Below are positions 25,394-34,129 of a stretch of 64,000 nt of DNA, piece after piece. The DNA is from Isoetes taiwanensis (Eukaryota; Streptophyta; Lycopodiopsida; Isoetales; Isoetaceae), in contig JAJEKV010000112.1 in the NCBI GenBank assembly GCA_021234155.1, positions 248,001-312,000 on the forward strand, written 5' to 3'. The stretch's first letter is position 1; each line of letters starts with the position of its first letter. The notes beneath the pieces were generated by a model. That model did no database searches, was not told the DNA's origin, and saw only the letters and a program-made list of their open reading frames with translations. A program made the translations under genes and the position numbers.

Positions 25394-25678
25394 AAGAAGG
25401 TATAAGGAGAATTATTGTAATACCGCGTGTCACCAAGAAGATCATTTTAAGTAGTGCTAGGAAATAATAATAAAGACAATACAAGAGAATGAAAGAAAAT
25501 ATCTCTATTATTAAGTCAAAGTAGCAATTACATTGGAGATATATCTTTAACACAAACTTAGGGTTATACCGTACAAAAGTAGTGATTACACACATATTTA
25601 GCCATAAGGCTATACATTATGCAACTTTCAGTCAACACATACTTAGCCATAGAAGGAAAAAAACTGAAGAGATTAGGA
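25394..25678. other. AT-rich spacer between accessory ORF E and gag
   Basis: No coding sequence seen. Possible untranslated region or intron of the element. Confidence 0.4.
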
Positions 25679-26167
25679 CTAGGGCTGCGTAAAAGGGTAC
25701 AGGATGGAGTAGCGGACGCTCTCTTGTACGGCCCTGACTACCTTATAGCGAGCCCATGCCTGGATAATAACATGCTGGTAGTCTAAGGTGGGACTAATAA
25801 TGAGCAAATTAAAAAGGTTTCTTAGCGCATAAAAGATCTGCCATAAATGGTCATTGGCGTCCGCAAAAGCTTCGTGCCTTGTCATTTCCCAATAATCCCA
25901 GGTACGTCGGAGAGTTTGTTGAAGATGCTCGAAAGCACGTTCACGGAGAATATTGACTATTTCCAAGCCTTTAGTTGAGTCATAGGGCTCTCCTTCCTCT
26001 ACAGGTTCCCCTGCTTCGTAATCATCATCCCGATCCGGGTACTCCCCGTACCATTGGCCATAATCTTGGTCGGGAGGTCCTTGATCGTCCCTTCGTATTT
26101 TGTTGGTTATTCGATCCTCTATTTCTTCGAGTTCATCGTCTGTAAGACGGCAAGAATGAATATACAA
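25679..26167 (-). CDS. Accessory ORF E of the chromovirus; possible H2B-like helix region
   Basis: About 160 codons, sense to gag-pol. There is no ATG at the open end; the frame instead opens behind a good acceptor-like sequence (cttgccgtcttacag/acgatgaactc, about 26,137-26,150), so it may be an exon. The first 65 residues are acidic (DDELEEIEDRI, EYPDRDDDYEAGEPVEE). The rest is helical. Residues 104-128 (NDHLWQIFYALRN, then SPTLDY) match the spacing N-x5-IF-x2-L ... PT of histone H2B helix 2 and loop 2, with a three-residue gap. That is a manual, weak match and could be chance. Function otherwise unknown. Confidence 0.5.
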   Translation of the reverse strand: MYIHSCRLTDDELEEIEDRITNKIRRDDQGPPDQDYGQWYGEYPDRDDDYEAGEPVEEGEPYDSTKGLEIVNILRERAFEHLQQTLRRTWDYWEMTRHEAFADANDHLWQIFYALRNLFNLLIISPTLDYQHVIIQAWARYKVVRAVQESVRYSILYPFTQP

Positions 26168-26368
26168 TATTGAACGATTTCTTATGCTTTAACTCTAAAA
26201 GAGACAAACAAGTATCCTAGGGAAACAATTAAATTGTACTTAACGATACAAATAATCATAAAGCATATGAAAATAACACATATATTATATGGTGGCTTAG
26301 AAAATGCCAACCCAAGGTTACATCTATATGCAATACAAAATTTATACTTGGAAAGAAACATCTAAGAA
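26168..26368. other. Intron-like T-rich spacer between ORFs D and E
   Basis: On the minus strand this 200-base interval is T-rich and ends in a pyrimidine-rich AG acceptor just inside ORF E. A matching donor was not identified with confidence. Confidence 0.35.
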
Positions 26369-27202
26369 CTAGGTTCTTCCTCTTCGCCCATATCCCGAGG
26401 AGGTGGTAGCAGAGCGCATCAAAGTGGTGCTGGGACTAGCAGAGAGGGCGGATCGAGCTGCTGCTTCTGGTGGCAAATAAGTGGCCAAGGGTGCCGCCAC
26501 AAGGAGTCGCATATTAGCGCAGCCCGCCACGTCCCCCAATGCTACGATAGCCAAATCTCGTCGGACCAAGGTAATGGTGGTAGCGTGATAGTCAATCTTC
26601 TTATGGCCCGCCAAGGTGGATATCGCACGAAGTGCCCACCAAGATGCTTCGGAAGAAGGCCCCAAGTTCTTGGAGAAGAACAGGACCTCTCCTTGCCGGA
26701 AAGCTGAAAGGAAGAATCGGGTCAAATGGTTACCCATTGCCCTAATTTGGGGGTCCCTGGAGGTCTCCGCTTCCTTTTCCAAGTTAACAGGGATCTTCTC
26801 CTGCTCTGCTTCTTCCTTATCATCCCTAAGGCTCATCCTGGTGTCCCAAAGGTCTTCCTCTTCCTGATCCACCCCTCCCATGGTGAGCTGCAATGGCTGA
26901 TCTACAGGAGGAGGTCTCACGTGAGCCGCAAACTGCTCCTCTAGAGGCTGGGGTGCATCAGTCAATAAGAACTGTCGAGGAGACAAAAGGGTCTCAACGG
27001 GCTCTAGCTCTTCTGGCCGATATACCAACAAGTTCTCGACTTGTGGGGGATGCACAACCAGTGTCATGAAGTCGAGGAAGTCATCCTGGCAGTACTCAGC
27101 AAGATCATAGAGGACCTCTATCTTTCGGCAGCCCCGCATATCAGCAAGAACGCGGTAGGCCCACATAATGTCCTCTAGCATCAGGTACTCTTGGTTATTC
27201 AA
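26369..27202 (-). CDS. Accessory ORF D of the chromovirus; possible H2A-like fold
   Basis: 277 codons. The frame has no ATG at its open end; the first ATG is at residue 8 (MLEDIMWAYRVLADM). The frame is in fact open further upstream, through EFATEAPASREKALKLEG, overlapping the end of ORF C, so a splice or frameshift joining C and D is possible. Residues 115-150 are acidic. Residues 156-230 give GNHLTRFF, LAGHKKIDYHATTITLVRR and LGDVAG. By eye these fit plant H2A: G(R)IARFL; LAG-x4-D-x3-T-x-I-x6-LA with equal spacing; then LGDV. The DL after RR also fits a generic histone-fold loop 2/helix 3. The match is manual and partial. Sense strand to gag-pol, between ORFs C and E. Confidence 0.55.
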   Translation of the reverse strand: MNNQEYLMLEDIMWAYRVLADMRGCRKIEVLYDLAEYCQDDFLDFMTLVVHPPQVENLLVYRPEELEPVETLLSPRQFLLTDAPQPLEEQFAAHVRPPPVDQPLQLTMGGVDQEEEDLWDTRMSLRDDKEEAEQEKIPVNLEKEAETSRDPQIRAMGNHLTRFFLSAFRQGEVLFFSKNLGPSSEASWWALRAISTLAGHKKIDYHATTITLVRRDLAIVALGDVAGCANMRLLVAAPLATYLPPEAAARSALSASPSTTLMRSATTSSGYGRRGRT

Positions 27203-27291
27203 GAGTACGGTAGGAAGAAAATTTAGCCCTTCGAGCTTGAGGGCTTTCTCTCGGCTTGCCGGGGCTTCGGTGGCAAATTCCCTCCACCTTA

Positions 27292-27753
27292 CTAATCCTG
27301 CTCGTCGACGACCTCAACGTCTTCCGGGTCAGGAGGTACTGGTGTAGAAGTTTGCTCGGCAGCTATCTGCTCATCTTCAATATACTGGTCCATGATAATG
27401 GCCAGTGCAAATCGGGCCTCAAAACAGACTTCCCGATCTATAGTAACGATGAGGAGGTCGGTTCCTCTTCTCCTTATGCCCTTGATGACATTCCGGGCAT
27501 GCTCATCACCTCCTAACATCTCGAGCAAAGTGTGGAAGTCGAGGTAGAGCTGTGAGTCGTCTTCATTGAAGACGCATGCAGGCACAATCTCCTCACAGTA
27601 GAACCGAAGGAAAGCAGCATAGTCGGGGTACGCCTGCATATTAGAGACGAGGTCCACTTGCTGGAGCAGATAAGGATGAAGAACATCAAAGGGAACCGCG
27701 GGGTCCCAGTGCTCTCCATCCAAGTACCACTGCTGTAGAGTTGGGTGAGCCAT
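27292..27753 (-). CDS. Accessory ORF C of the chromovirus; possible H4-like segment
   Basis: 153 codons with ATG start (MAHPTLQQWYLDGEHWD). A plausible TATA box lies 81-86 bases upstream. The first 85 residues match nothing I know. Residues 89-128 (VIKGIRRRGTDLLIV, then FEARFALAIIMDQYIED) resemble H4 helix 1 to helix 2: AIRR-LARRG, and ETRGVLKIFLENVIRD position by position, with three extra residues in between. An H2B/H3-like reading of VTIDREV is an alternative, which shows how weak the evidence is. The tail is acidic and ends at 27,292. Confidence 0.5.
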   Translation of the reverse strand: MAHPTLQQWYLDGEHWDPAVPFDVLHPYLLQQVDLVSNMQAYPDYAAFLRFYCEEIVPACVFNEDDSQLYLDFHTLLEMLGGDEHARNVIKGIRRRGTDLLIVTIDREVCFEARFALAIIMDQYIEDEQIAAEQTSTPVPPDPEDVEVVDEQD

Positions 27754-27833
27754 GAGGAAAAAGGCGCAAGGGAGGAGGAGACAAACTCTAAAAGCAAAAA
27801 CGAAAATGAGACCCTAATGGGTCGAAAAGTGAC

Positions 27834-27839
27834 TTTATA
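27834..27839 (-). promoter_or_regulatory. Candidate TATA box upstream of ORF C
   Basis: tataaa on the minus strand, 81 bases before the ATG of ORF C and followed by a pyrimidine-rich leader. It suggests ORF C might have its own promoter inside the element. Single-motif evidence only. Confidence 0.3.
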
Positions 27840-28009
27840 CTTTTCGGCACGTTTCCCTAGGTTACTAAAAAATATTATGTAAATAATTTTCATTTAAATA
27901 TACACCAAGTGGCGGAAGGAAACATTTTTATATTCACAGGTTCACAAAAAGAATATTGTACATAGATAGACCCACAAAATTATACAACAAAACAAAGTAG
28001 GTCCCATAA

Positions 28010-28771
28010 TCACCGAAACTCCCCTCGGATCCTCCTTGCAAGCTGGATGTCCTTGGGCATTATGGTAACCCTCTTTGCATGAATGGCGCAGAGGTTGGCG
28101 TCACTCAGAATCTCAATGAGGTAAGCCTCGGCAGCCTCCTGGAGTGCGAGGATAGCAAAGGCCTGGAACCTCAGATCGGTCTTGAATTCTTGGGCAATCT
28201 CCCGGACAAGCCGCTGGAAGGGTAGCCGGCGTATCAATGGCTCAGTAGTCTTCTGATACTTACGTATCTCGCGAAGAGCTACTGTGCCCGGTCGGAACCG
28301 ATGGGGCTTCCTTGGCTTGACAGTTGCCCTAAGCAATGGCACTGACTTCCATCCGGTCGAGGGATGTTTCGCCCGTTGTACAAACTGCTTCCGTCGCTGA
28401 GCCGATGTTTTCTTGCCAATCATGGCATCCTTCTGCAATCTGGTCCTGTAATCCACTCCTCCTCTCATAGGTTTGGTATTCTTCCTCTTTCTGTTACCCC
28501 ACTCCCTATCCGGGACATCATTCTGTGCTACCTCCTCTTGTGCCACATGTTGATCTCCTTGTTGGACAACAGTCTGATCCATATTTTGATCAACATTTTG
28601 ATCAACATTGTGATCCCCGCCCTGCTGGTTTTGGGCATCCTCCTCTTCCTTTCGGAGCCTCTCCCTCTCAGCATCCCGGGCCTCCTTGTCCAAGTGCACT
28701 TGTATTTGCCTGGCAATCTCCGTATGGTACCGGGCCGGGTGAGCTCGCATGTCCGCTTGCACGAGGTCCAT
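28010..28771 (-). CDS. Histone H3 variant with long N-terminal extension, inside the chromovirus
   Basis: 253 codons, ATG start, 30 bases after ORF A. Residues 1-100 are a charged extension: likely coiled coil (20-48), a Gln/Asp repeat ([11 protein letters not shown]), then an NLS-like RKRK (94-97). Residues about 108-160 are a remodelled H3 tail: RTRLQ (H3 RTKQ; K4 to R), RRKQ (R17-K18-Q19), KSVP (K27-S28-x-P30), RKPHRFRPG (K36 to R; K37 and plant-type F41 kept). Residues 161-253 are a full histone fold: [65 protein letters not shown], ending RRIRGEFR. K56, K79, C110, H113, K115, K122 and D123 are present, so the dimer-dimer interface looks intact. Loop 1 is H3-like, without the CENH3 insertion. 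Changes include S87 to F, A90 to L and GLFEDT to EILSDA. No introns. Same strand as gag-pol, between 5' LTR and gag. Confidence 0.96.
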   Translation of the reverse strand: MDLVQADMRAHPARYHTEIARQIQVHLDKEARDAERERLRKEEEDAQNQQGGDHNVDQNVDQNMDQTVVQQGDQHVAQEEVAQNDVPDREWGNRKRKNTKPMRGGVDYRTRLQKDAMIGKKTSAQRRKQFVQRAKHPSTGWKSVPLLRATVKPRKPHRFRPGTVALREIRKYQKTTEPLIRRLPFQRLVREIAQEFKTDLRFQAFAILALQEAAEAYLIEILSDANLCAIHAKRVTIMPKDIQLARRIRGEFR

Positions 28772-28800
28772 GCGATCTTGTGTAAAGGTAGGGGGAACAT

Positions 28801-29296
28801 TTTAAAAAACAAAGCTATAAAGTTCTTCGTTCCAAAAGAAAGTGGGAAGATTGTAATGGTCCCTGTACATAAGCACATGGCCCTTACCAAGGTAATAAAA
28901 AAGGGCAGCCCGCTCTTCTGGTAGGCCACTAGCTATTTGCTGAAGGTCTTCTACCCTAGCAAGGTGCTGAATCCGTTGGGCCTCCATCCCGATAAGTTCT
29001 ACGGGATCTTCCTCCTCGCTGGCTAGTGGATAAAACTTAACAAGGGCCCAAGCTTGATCAGGCTGCTCTACAAGGGTGTAGGGTTGGTTTGCAGCGTTTA
29101 GCTTCATGAGGAAGCGGTCATTGAAATGAAAGATTTGATAGGGGATTCTACGGCCCTCGGTAAAATGAGTCACAAGTATGTTTAGAACAGTGTCAATCAT
29201 AGGGTTATCATCCGAGAGATAGTCCACTAGGACACTAAACAACTGGAAGACAGTCGCCTTGTTTAGGTCCACGGTGAGCTTGAAGCGCGGCATCAT
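28801..29296 (-). CDS. Accessory ORF A of the chromovirus, unknown
   Basis: 164 codons from the double ATG at 29,296 ([17 protein letters not shown]), the first ORF after the 5' LTR. It stops 30 bases before the H3 start, so the two could be on one transcript. It has alternating hydrophobic and charged helices and an acidic patch ([11 protein letters not shown]); there is no signal peptide, membrane span or known motif. I see no convincing histone-fold pattern. Sense strand to gag-pol. Confidence 0.5.
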
Positions 29297-29895
29297 GGCA
29301 CTTGTGATGGCTAGCAAGAGAGAGAAAGTAGGGCGCTCAGGCTTGAATAGGTGGCGCTAGAGGGTAGGCGAAAGCGCTAAGGGTTTAGGGTGGTTGCAAG
29401 GTATCAGTGAAGGTCGGCTATGGCGGAAAATGAGCTCAAGTCCGGCGGCTATGGCGGAAGAAAGTCGTCCAAACTAACACACTTTTGAAAAAGTAACACA
29501 AATTTGAATTTAACTTTTAACTTTTGAAAAAAAATTTCAAATTAAAAAAAAAAAAAAAAAAAAAAAACGGACGCGTATTTTTATACGCGAAACCTCGGCC
29601 TGCTGTTGACTTTCCGCCATCGGAAGACGTGCCCCCTAGGGTATTTGGGAAGTGCCTGATCCATGGGAACCATTTTCGCCTCCATCCGAGCTACCTACAA
29701 AAAGTTATGGCCCTTCCAAACTTGGGTCCTCCAGTCGCCCTAAACTTCCTAAAAACTTACAATCTATTACATTAACCTAGCACAAAATCAAACATCAAAG
29801 AGCTAAACAATCGTAGTGGCTTAAACTCCCACCTAACTACCGAACTAGCGAGTTAGAGTTTGGTCGGTGCTATGATTTGGGCAACCGAAATCACG
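29297..29895. other. 5' leader of the chromovirus
   Basis: Untranslated region between the primer site and ORF A. It contains an A tract of about 24 bases (29,543-29,567) followed by the perfect short palindrome gcgtatttttatacgc (29,574-29,589). No gene seen. Confidence 0.5.
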
Positions 29896-29906
29896 GCTCG
29901 ATACAT
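29895..29906 (-). promoter_or_regulatory. Primer-binding site, initiator tRNA-Met type
   Basis: The minus strand reads tgtatcgagccgtgatttcgg next to the 5' LTR. The tail gagccgtgatttcgg matches what commonly follows tggtatcagagc in plant LTR elements. Loss of single bases (cag to cg) fits the indel pattern seen elsewhere. Confidence 0.7.
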
Positions 29907-31516
29907 CGCGGACGCCCCCCGTATCATATAATGACGCCGGGCGATACATACCGGGACTTTCCTCCCATGGCAACCATCTCGCCATGAGCAGGACCTCCTG
30001 GTCTAACTTTCGGGCCATCTATGGAAAGATGCTCAAGTGAAGGACAATGAGGGGTCATTCGCCCACGCCTTCAATGGGGCTCCTATGTCGAGGAAGCGTG
30101 AATACAAGGTTAGCATACAAAGATAATCATATCATAAATACCACCACTAAGGGTGGCACATCCATCCAACCGATAACAACAAAGAAGATGCATTTTAATA
30201 CTCAGAGAAAACACCCCCAAACCCATGGTTCTACCCCCGCTCCGACTCCAAAGGAGGATCGACCGACCGCCAGGTCTCAAGAGATCGCCAGACCGAAGTC
30301 TTGGCATGGCGCTATCGGCATAGAACATCGGGTTAAGGTTGTCCACCCATCCGCCTCCTCGCACACTTTGGTAGATGAGTCGAATCATGCTATGGCATCA
30401 CTATAGCTCTTCCAGGAGAAGCGGACTCAAGGTATCACCCTTCGAGCCTACCTGTGTTTCATGACGACCGGGTCCGGATGAGGTGTGGGGAAGTGTCCCC
30501 TTCGTGATAGCAGCCGGTTCCATGGGTGAGTTAGAGAATACGCGGCCGATCAGCGACCAAGATCCGCATGCCGATTTACTCCCCTAAATCTACACATAAA
30601 GTACGGGGTGCCCCATACGGGTCACACCACGCACCAGTGGGAGTGTCGGACCCATACCCGCCCCCCTACGTGGACCGGCTATCAGGCCTAGCCCATCGAG
30701 GAGTCCTGTGAGCCTTGTATGTTCGCAAGACCCCACCCCCACTTCACCATCAAGGCCCCTTATCCGGATGCTAAGCAATTCCATAGCATCCACGACTCTA
30801 AGTGGTCTCTTGTGCACAGGCCGCAACTAATGGGAAGACTACAGGGCTCTATCTAGGAGCATACTACAATACTTGGGCTCAGAGGTCTCTACCCCCCTTT
30901 AATCCCTGCTTTAAGGAAGCTGACAAAGATACTCTCCTAGATTCATCCATTCATCCATAACATAGCATAATCCATAATTGAAATGTAATTCTAAGTATCA
31001 AAGAAGGGTTAATCTTAACAAAGATAACCAGAGAAGACTAACTGAGGTGCTATCCTAGAATCTCAAACTAGTCTACCTACTAATCCGAGTTTCTGCTAGA
31101 ACCGTTATCATGGGGCCTCCATCCTTCAAAGAATTTGGGTGTTCAAAGAACAACTTCAAAGAACTTGGGTGCTCAAAGCAAACTGGGCGCCAACCGCTTT
31201 GCTCTTCCTGGTTCGATTATAGGGCCAAATGGAGTAGGGATCCAACTTGATGCCCCAAGTTAGCATTCCCATGCTGGCCAATCGAGTTTGGCCAAGTGGC
31301 GCCTTCCTAATTAATCAATTATCATAATTAAGCCAATTAGATATTATTTCCCTAATTATAGGCAATTAACCTTTAATAATTAATTTAGCATATATAACTA
31401 AATTAATCCCTTTTATGTCAACCCCCTAGGTTAAAATACCCCATGGTGGCGTATCTTCACTGGGTGACGTGTCACTATATTTATACGTATACCGTATAAA
31501 TACTTGGAACGTCACA
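29906..31516 (-). repeat. 5' LTR of the H3-bearing chromovirus
   Basis: Direct repeat of 18,399-19,998, ending ggaacgtcaca on the plus strand. The inner end is slightly damaged (tcgcggacgcccc versus tgtaacgcggacgcccc). Confidence 0.88.
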
Positions 31517-34129
31517 TGCAAAGACAAACTTAATACTAAAACTGCCAAGCTGTAAGAAAATCTTAAAGTATGCCACCAAACAAGAACCATACAGGAGGAA
31601 CCCCACAAAAACACAGGGCTTCAAAACAACTTAACAAAAACTGCTCTAGCAATACCTAAGCCTCTAAATGCTTTCACCCATATCAATATCAAGTCACCAC
31701 CATTTACCGCCTATAAGCATCACAACCGAACCAACCAGACCCCGCGAATGGGTGCAAGTTTCCATACCGCAATGGTGCGGTAGATTCTAATATGATATCA
31801 CAACTAATGAGAGCCTTTCAACCAAAGGTCGAGGACCGAAAGATGAGAGCAAAGATTTACCGCTGGGTGCATAAAACCTTTATGGATACCGGATAGGGTC
31901 TGCGTAATGCCATGGCAATCACCATAACATATGCTCCACACATCCATCCCTCAAGACGGGCTATATGCACTACCAAGCGCATATCATCCAATATTACGTC
32001 CACAAAATACCGGGTCCCTTCATCAACAAGAAATCTGATCTACACTATGGCTTAAATAAACCAAGAACGTAGATAAAAGTTTAAGATATCTGGCTTTATC
32101 TTTTTCCACATCCAAATCTGTTCTAAGACATAAATGAAACCACACAGATTACCAGCAACAAGAGAGCATAATCATCATGGTTGCAAGGATGCGCTGCACC
32201 TCTAGCCTCGCCTTAGAATCGAAGAAAAACCTTCGCGGGCGGCGGTACGCCGGCCCTACTAGGCCCCTAACATTTACATCCCGGGTTTCGTGATCAAAAA
32301 ACGTTTTTTAAGATTTTTTGAAGATTTTTAAAAATTTTGGAAAAAATCTTTAAAAACGTACTTTATATAAAATACGTTAAAAATCTCTAAAATCCTTGAA
32401 AATCCTTAAAAATCCTTAGCCTGTGGTTTTTTTAATCCAAATATATGATATTCTTGAACATATTTATCTTTGTATATGAAATTCTTAAATTTCTTAACCT
32501 CTTTAATAATGTTTTTCTCAACTTTCTTAAGAGGTGCATGGCAAAAACTGCTATGATATCTTTGTACTTGAATTTAATAGTTTCTAATAGCAGCATAAGC
32601 TTCTGATTTACTTGTTGACATGCTAAGTCTTGTAACTTGTAACAAAAATGTGCATTTTAACAGTAGAAAACATGTCCAATAAAGCAGCACAAAGAATGTG
32701 CAATTTTTTTATTTTTTATTTTTGGCCATACCAAATCATAAAAATCCTTTAAAAAACGTGAGGATTTTTATAGAGGCACTCTAAAAATAAAAAACGGATT
32801 TTTTAAGAACATTGTGCTATAGCCAGTCTCCTTCTACATTGAATGGCAATATATATGCTACATAATAAATCAATCCTCGTACTTATTAGGTCCAATGCTT
32901 CAATGGGATAACAAACATCGTCATACCAGTTCTTTCGACTATTGATCCCAAATCAAGATACCTTACCACTCCTTATTTAGTTCGACTGAGGCAAATCCAA
33001 CCCACCTGGGCCAGAAATCAACTCTCATCGGACCTTCCATCAAGATTCAAAGATGGCCGCCATCGCACTGCTTGTAAATGTGTCTTCTAACCTTCGGTCG
33101 CGAACCCTAAATGGCTTTTTTCTCATTTATTTCTTCCAAAAAACGGGGGTCATGCCACATGCCCCCCTCCCTTTTTTAACATTTTATACAATGCATTTTA
33201 ACAAAGCTAACTATACACGTTAAAATTCTAATGTCACACATCTAACTAGACCATTATACTATTTAATGCCAACACCCATTGTTGCCCTAGCACTAGTCCC
33301 CTTGCAACAAACATGCTCCATATTAATATTAACAATACTAATATCCATGTCAATGTCCCTAGTAGCAATATTGGCTACCAAGAACACCGGACGTTAGTAC
33401 TAATCCCGCAGACTAACAATTTTCTTTAGTACTAATCCTCAAGACTAAATTCCTTTACTCTCATATTACGTCACCATAAACCGACATTACTGCATATGGC
33501 CCCGCCAACGACCCATTCACCGCGGTGACCCGACCGACGGTATTCCCATGCTCATAGATGTCCGCCAAGGGCCCAATTCCGACAATGCCCTTGGAAGCAC
33601 CTCGTAACATATGATGTATAGGGAATGGCATTTGATCCGGCCTGTTCATCGGTGGCCGCAGCCCACCCGGATAAACAAGGAATGGTCGCAACCATCGGAT
33701 AAACCGCGAATGGCAGATCAAATGCTATTCCTCTACAAAATAAAAATAGGGGAACGGTTTTGATTTTGATGGTTTTACACCAGATTTGGTGAAGAAACCT
33801 ACCTGCAAATTCTTGCAAAGACCCGACACTCTAAAAACTATTTCATGTTGTTTTCACTCAAAGACCTGTGAGACCTTGCTCGAAACCCTGTGAAGGTCTG
33901 AACTGTGAAGTTCTAACTTGTGAAGACTTGTGAAGATTCGAAGCTGTGAACCTGTGAAGCTGTGTTTGTGATCAAACTGGCTTCCAATGTTTGCTCGAAG
34001 AACTCCTCTGCAGTGCTTAATTGGAGAACCCAAAAAAGAAAACTTAGAACCCTAAAAATTGATCAGTAGTGCCATACTTCCATTCCGCATGGTAGTCTTG
34101 TGGGAAGATTGAAGAACTCAAGAAGAGTC
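31517..34129. other. Intergenic region without recognised gene
   Basis: No supported coding sequence. 32,290-32,810 is very AT-rich, with repeated aaaatcctt and its complement, and could be a decayed MITE. 33,461-33,818 has two overlapping minus-strand ORFs that match nothing I recognise. 33,866-33,975 holds loosely repeated ctgtgaag. Confidence 0.5.
33866..33975. repeat. Degenerate ctgtgaag repeat cluster
   Basis: The word (c)tgtgaa(g) recurs about nine times at irregular spacing in 110 bases. Low-complexity tandem derivative. Confidence 0.5.

Larger units (their letters stand above)
18399..31516 (-). mobile_element. 13.1 kb Ty3/gypsy chromovirus carrying a histone H3 ORF
   Basis: Two direct repeats of about 1.6 kb (18,399-19,998 and about 29,906-31,516) bound an internal region that reads on the minus strand. 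Order from the 5' (right) side: LTR, initiator tRNA-Met primer site, five extra ORFs, gag, protease, RT/RNase H, integrase, chromodomain, polypurine tract, LTR. A chromodomain at the integrase end places it in the chromovirus lineage. At 13.1 kb it is much longer than a typical chromovirus, and the excess is explained by the roughly 4.5 kb between 5' LTR and gag. gag, protease and the integrase end carry frameshifts; RT/RNase H is open. A 5-bp target duplication was not seen. Confidence 0.92.

Noticed and set aside
28010-28771. H3 ORF as a centromeric CENH3
   Set aside because: Loop 1 reads EFKTDLRFQ as in canonical H3 with no CENH3-type insertion, and the helix 2-3 region matches ordinary H3.
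28364-28924. 186-codon plus-strand ORF opposite the H3 gene
   Set aside because: Antisense to ORF A and H3; no family features and composition explained by the coding strand.
28801-29296. ORF A as a fifth histone-type protein (H1 or histone fold)
   Set aside because: No winged-helix or histone-fold pattern could be aligned by eye, and it is not Lys/Ala-rich like H1.
33461-33818. Minus-strand ORFs as a real gene
   Set aside because: Two overlapping frames, no family resemblance, no splice or promoter context.
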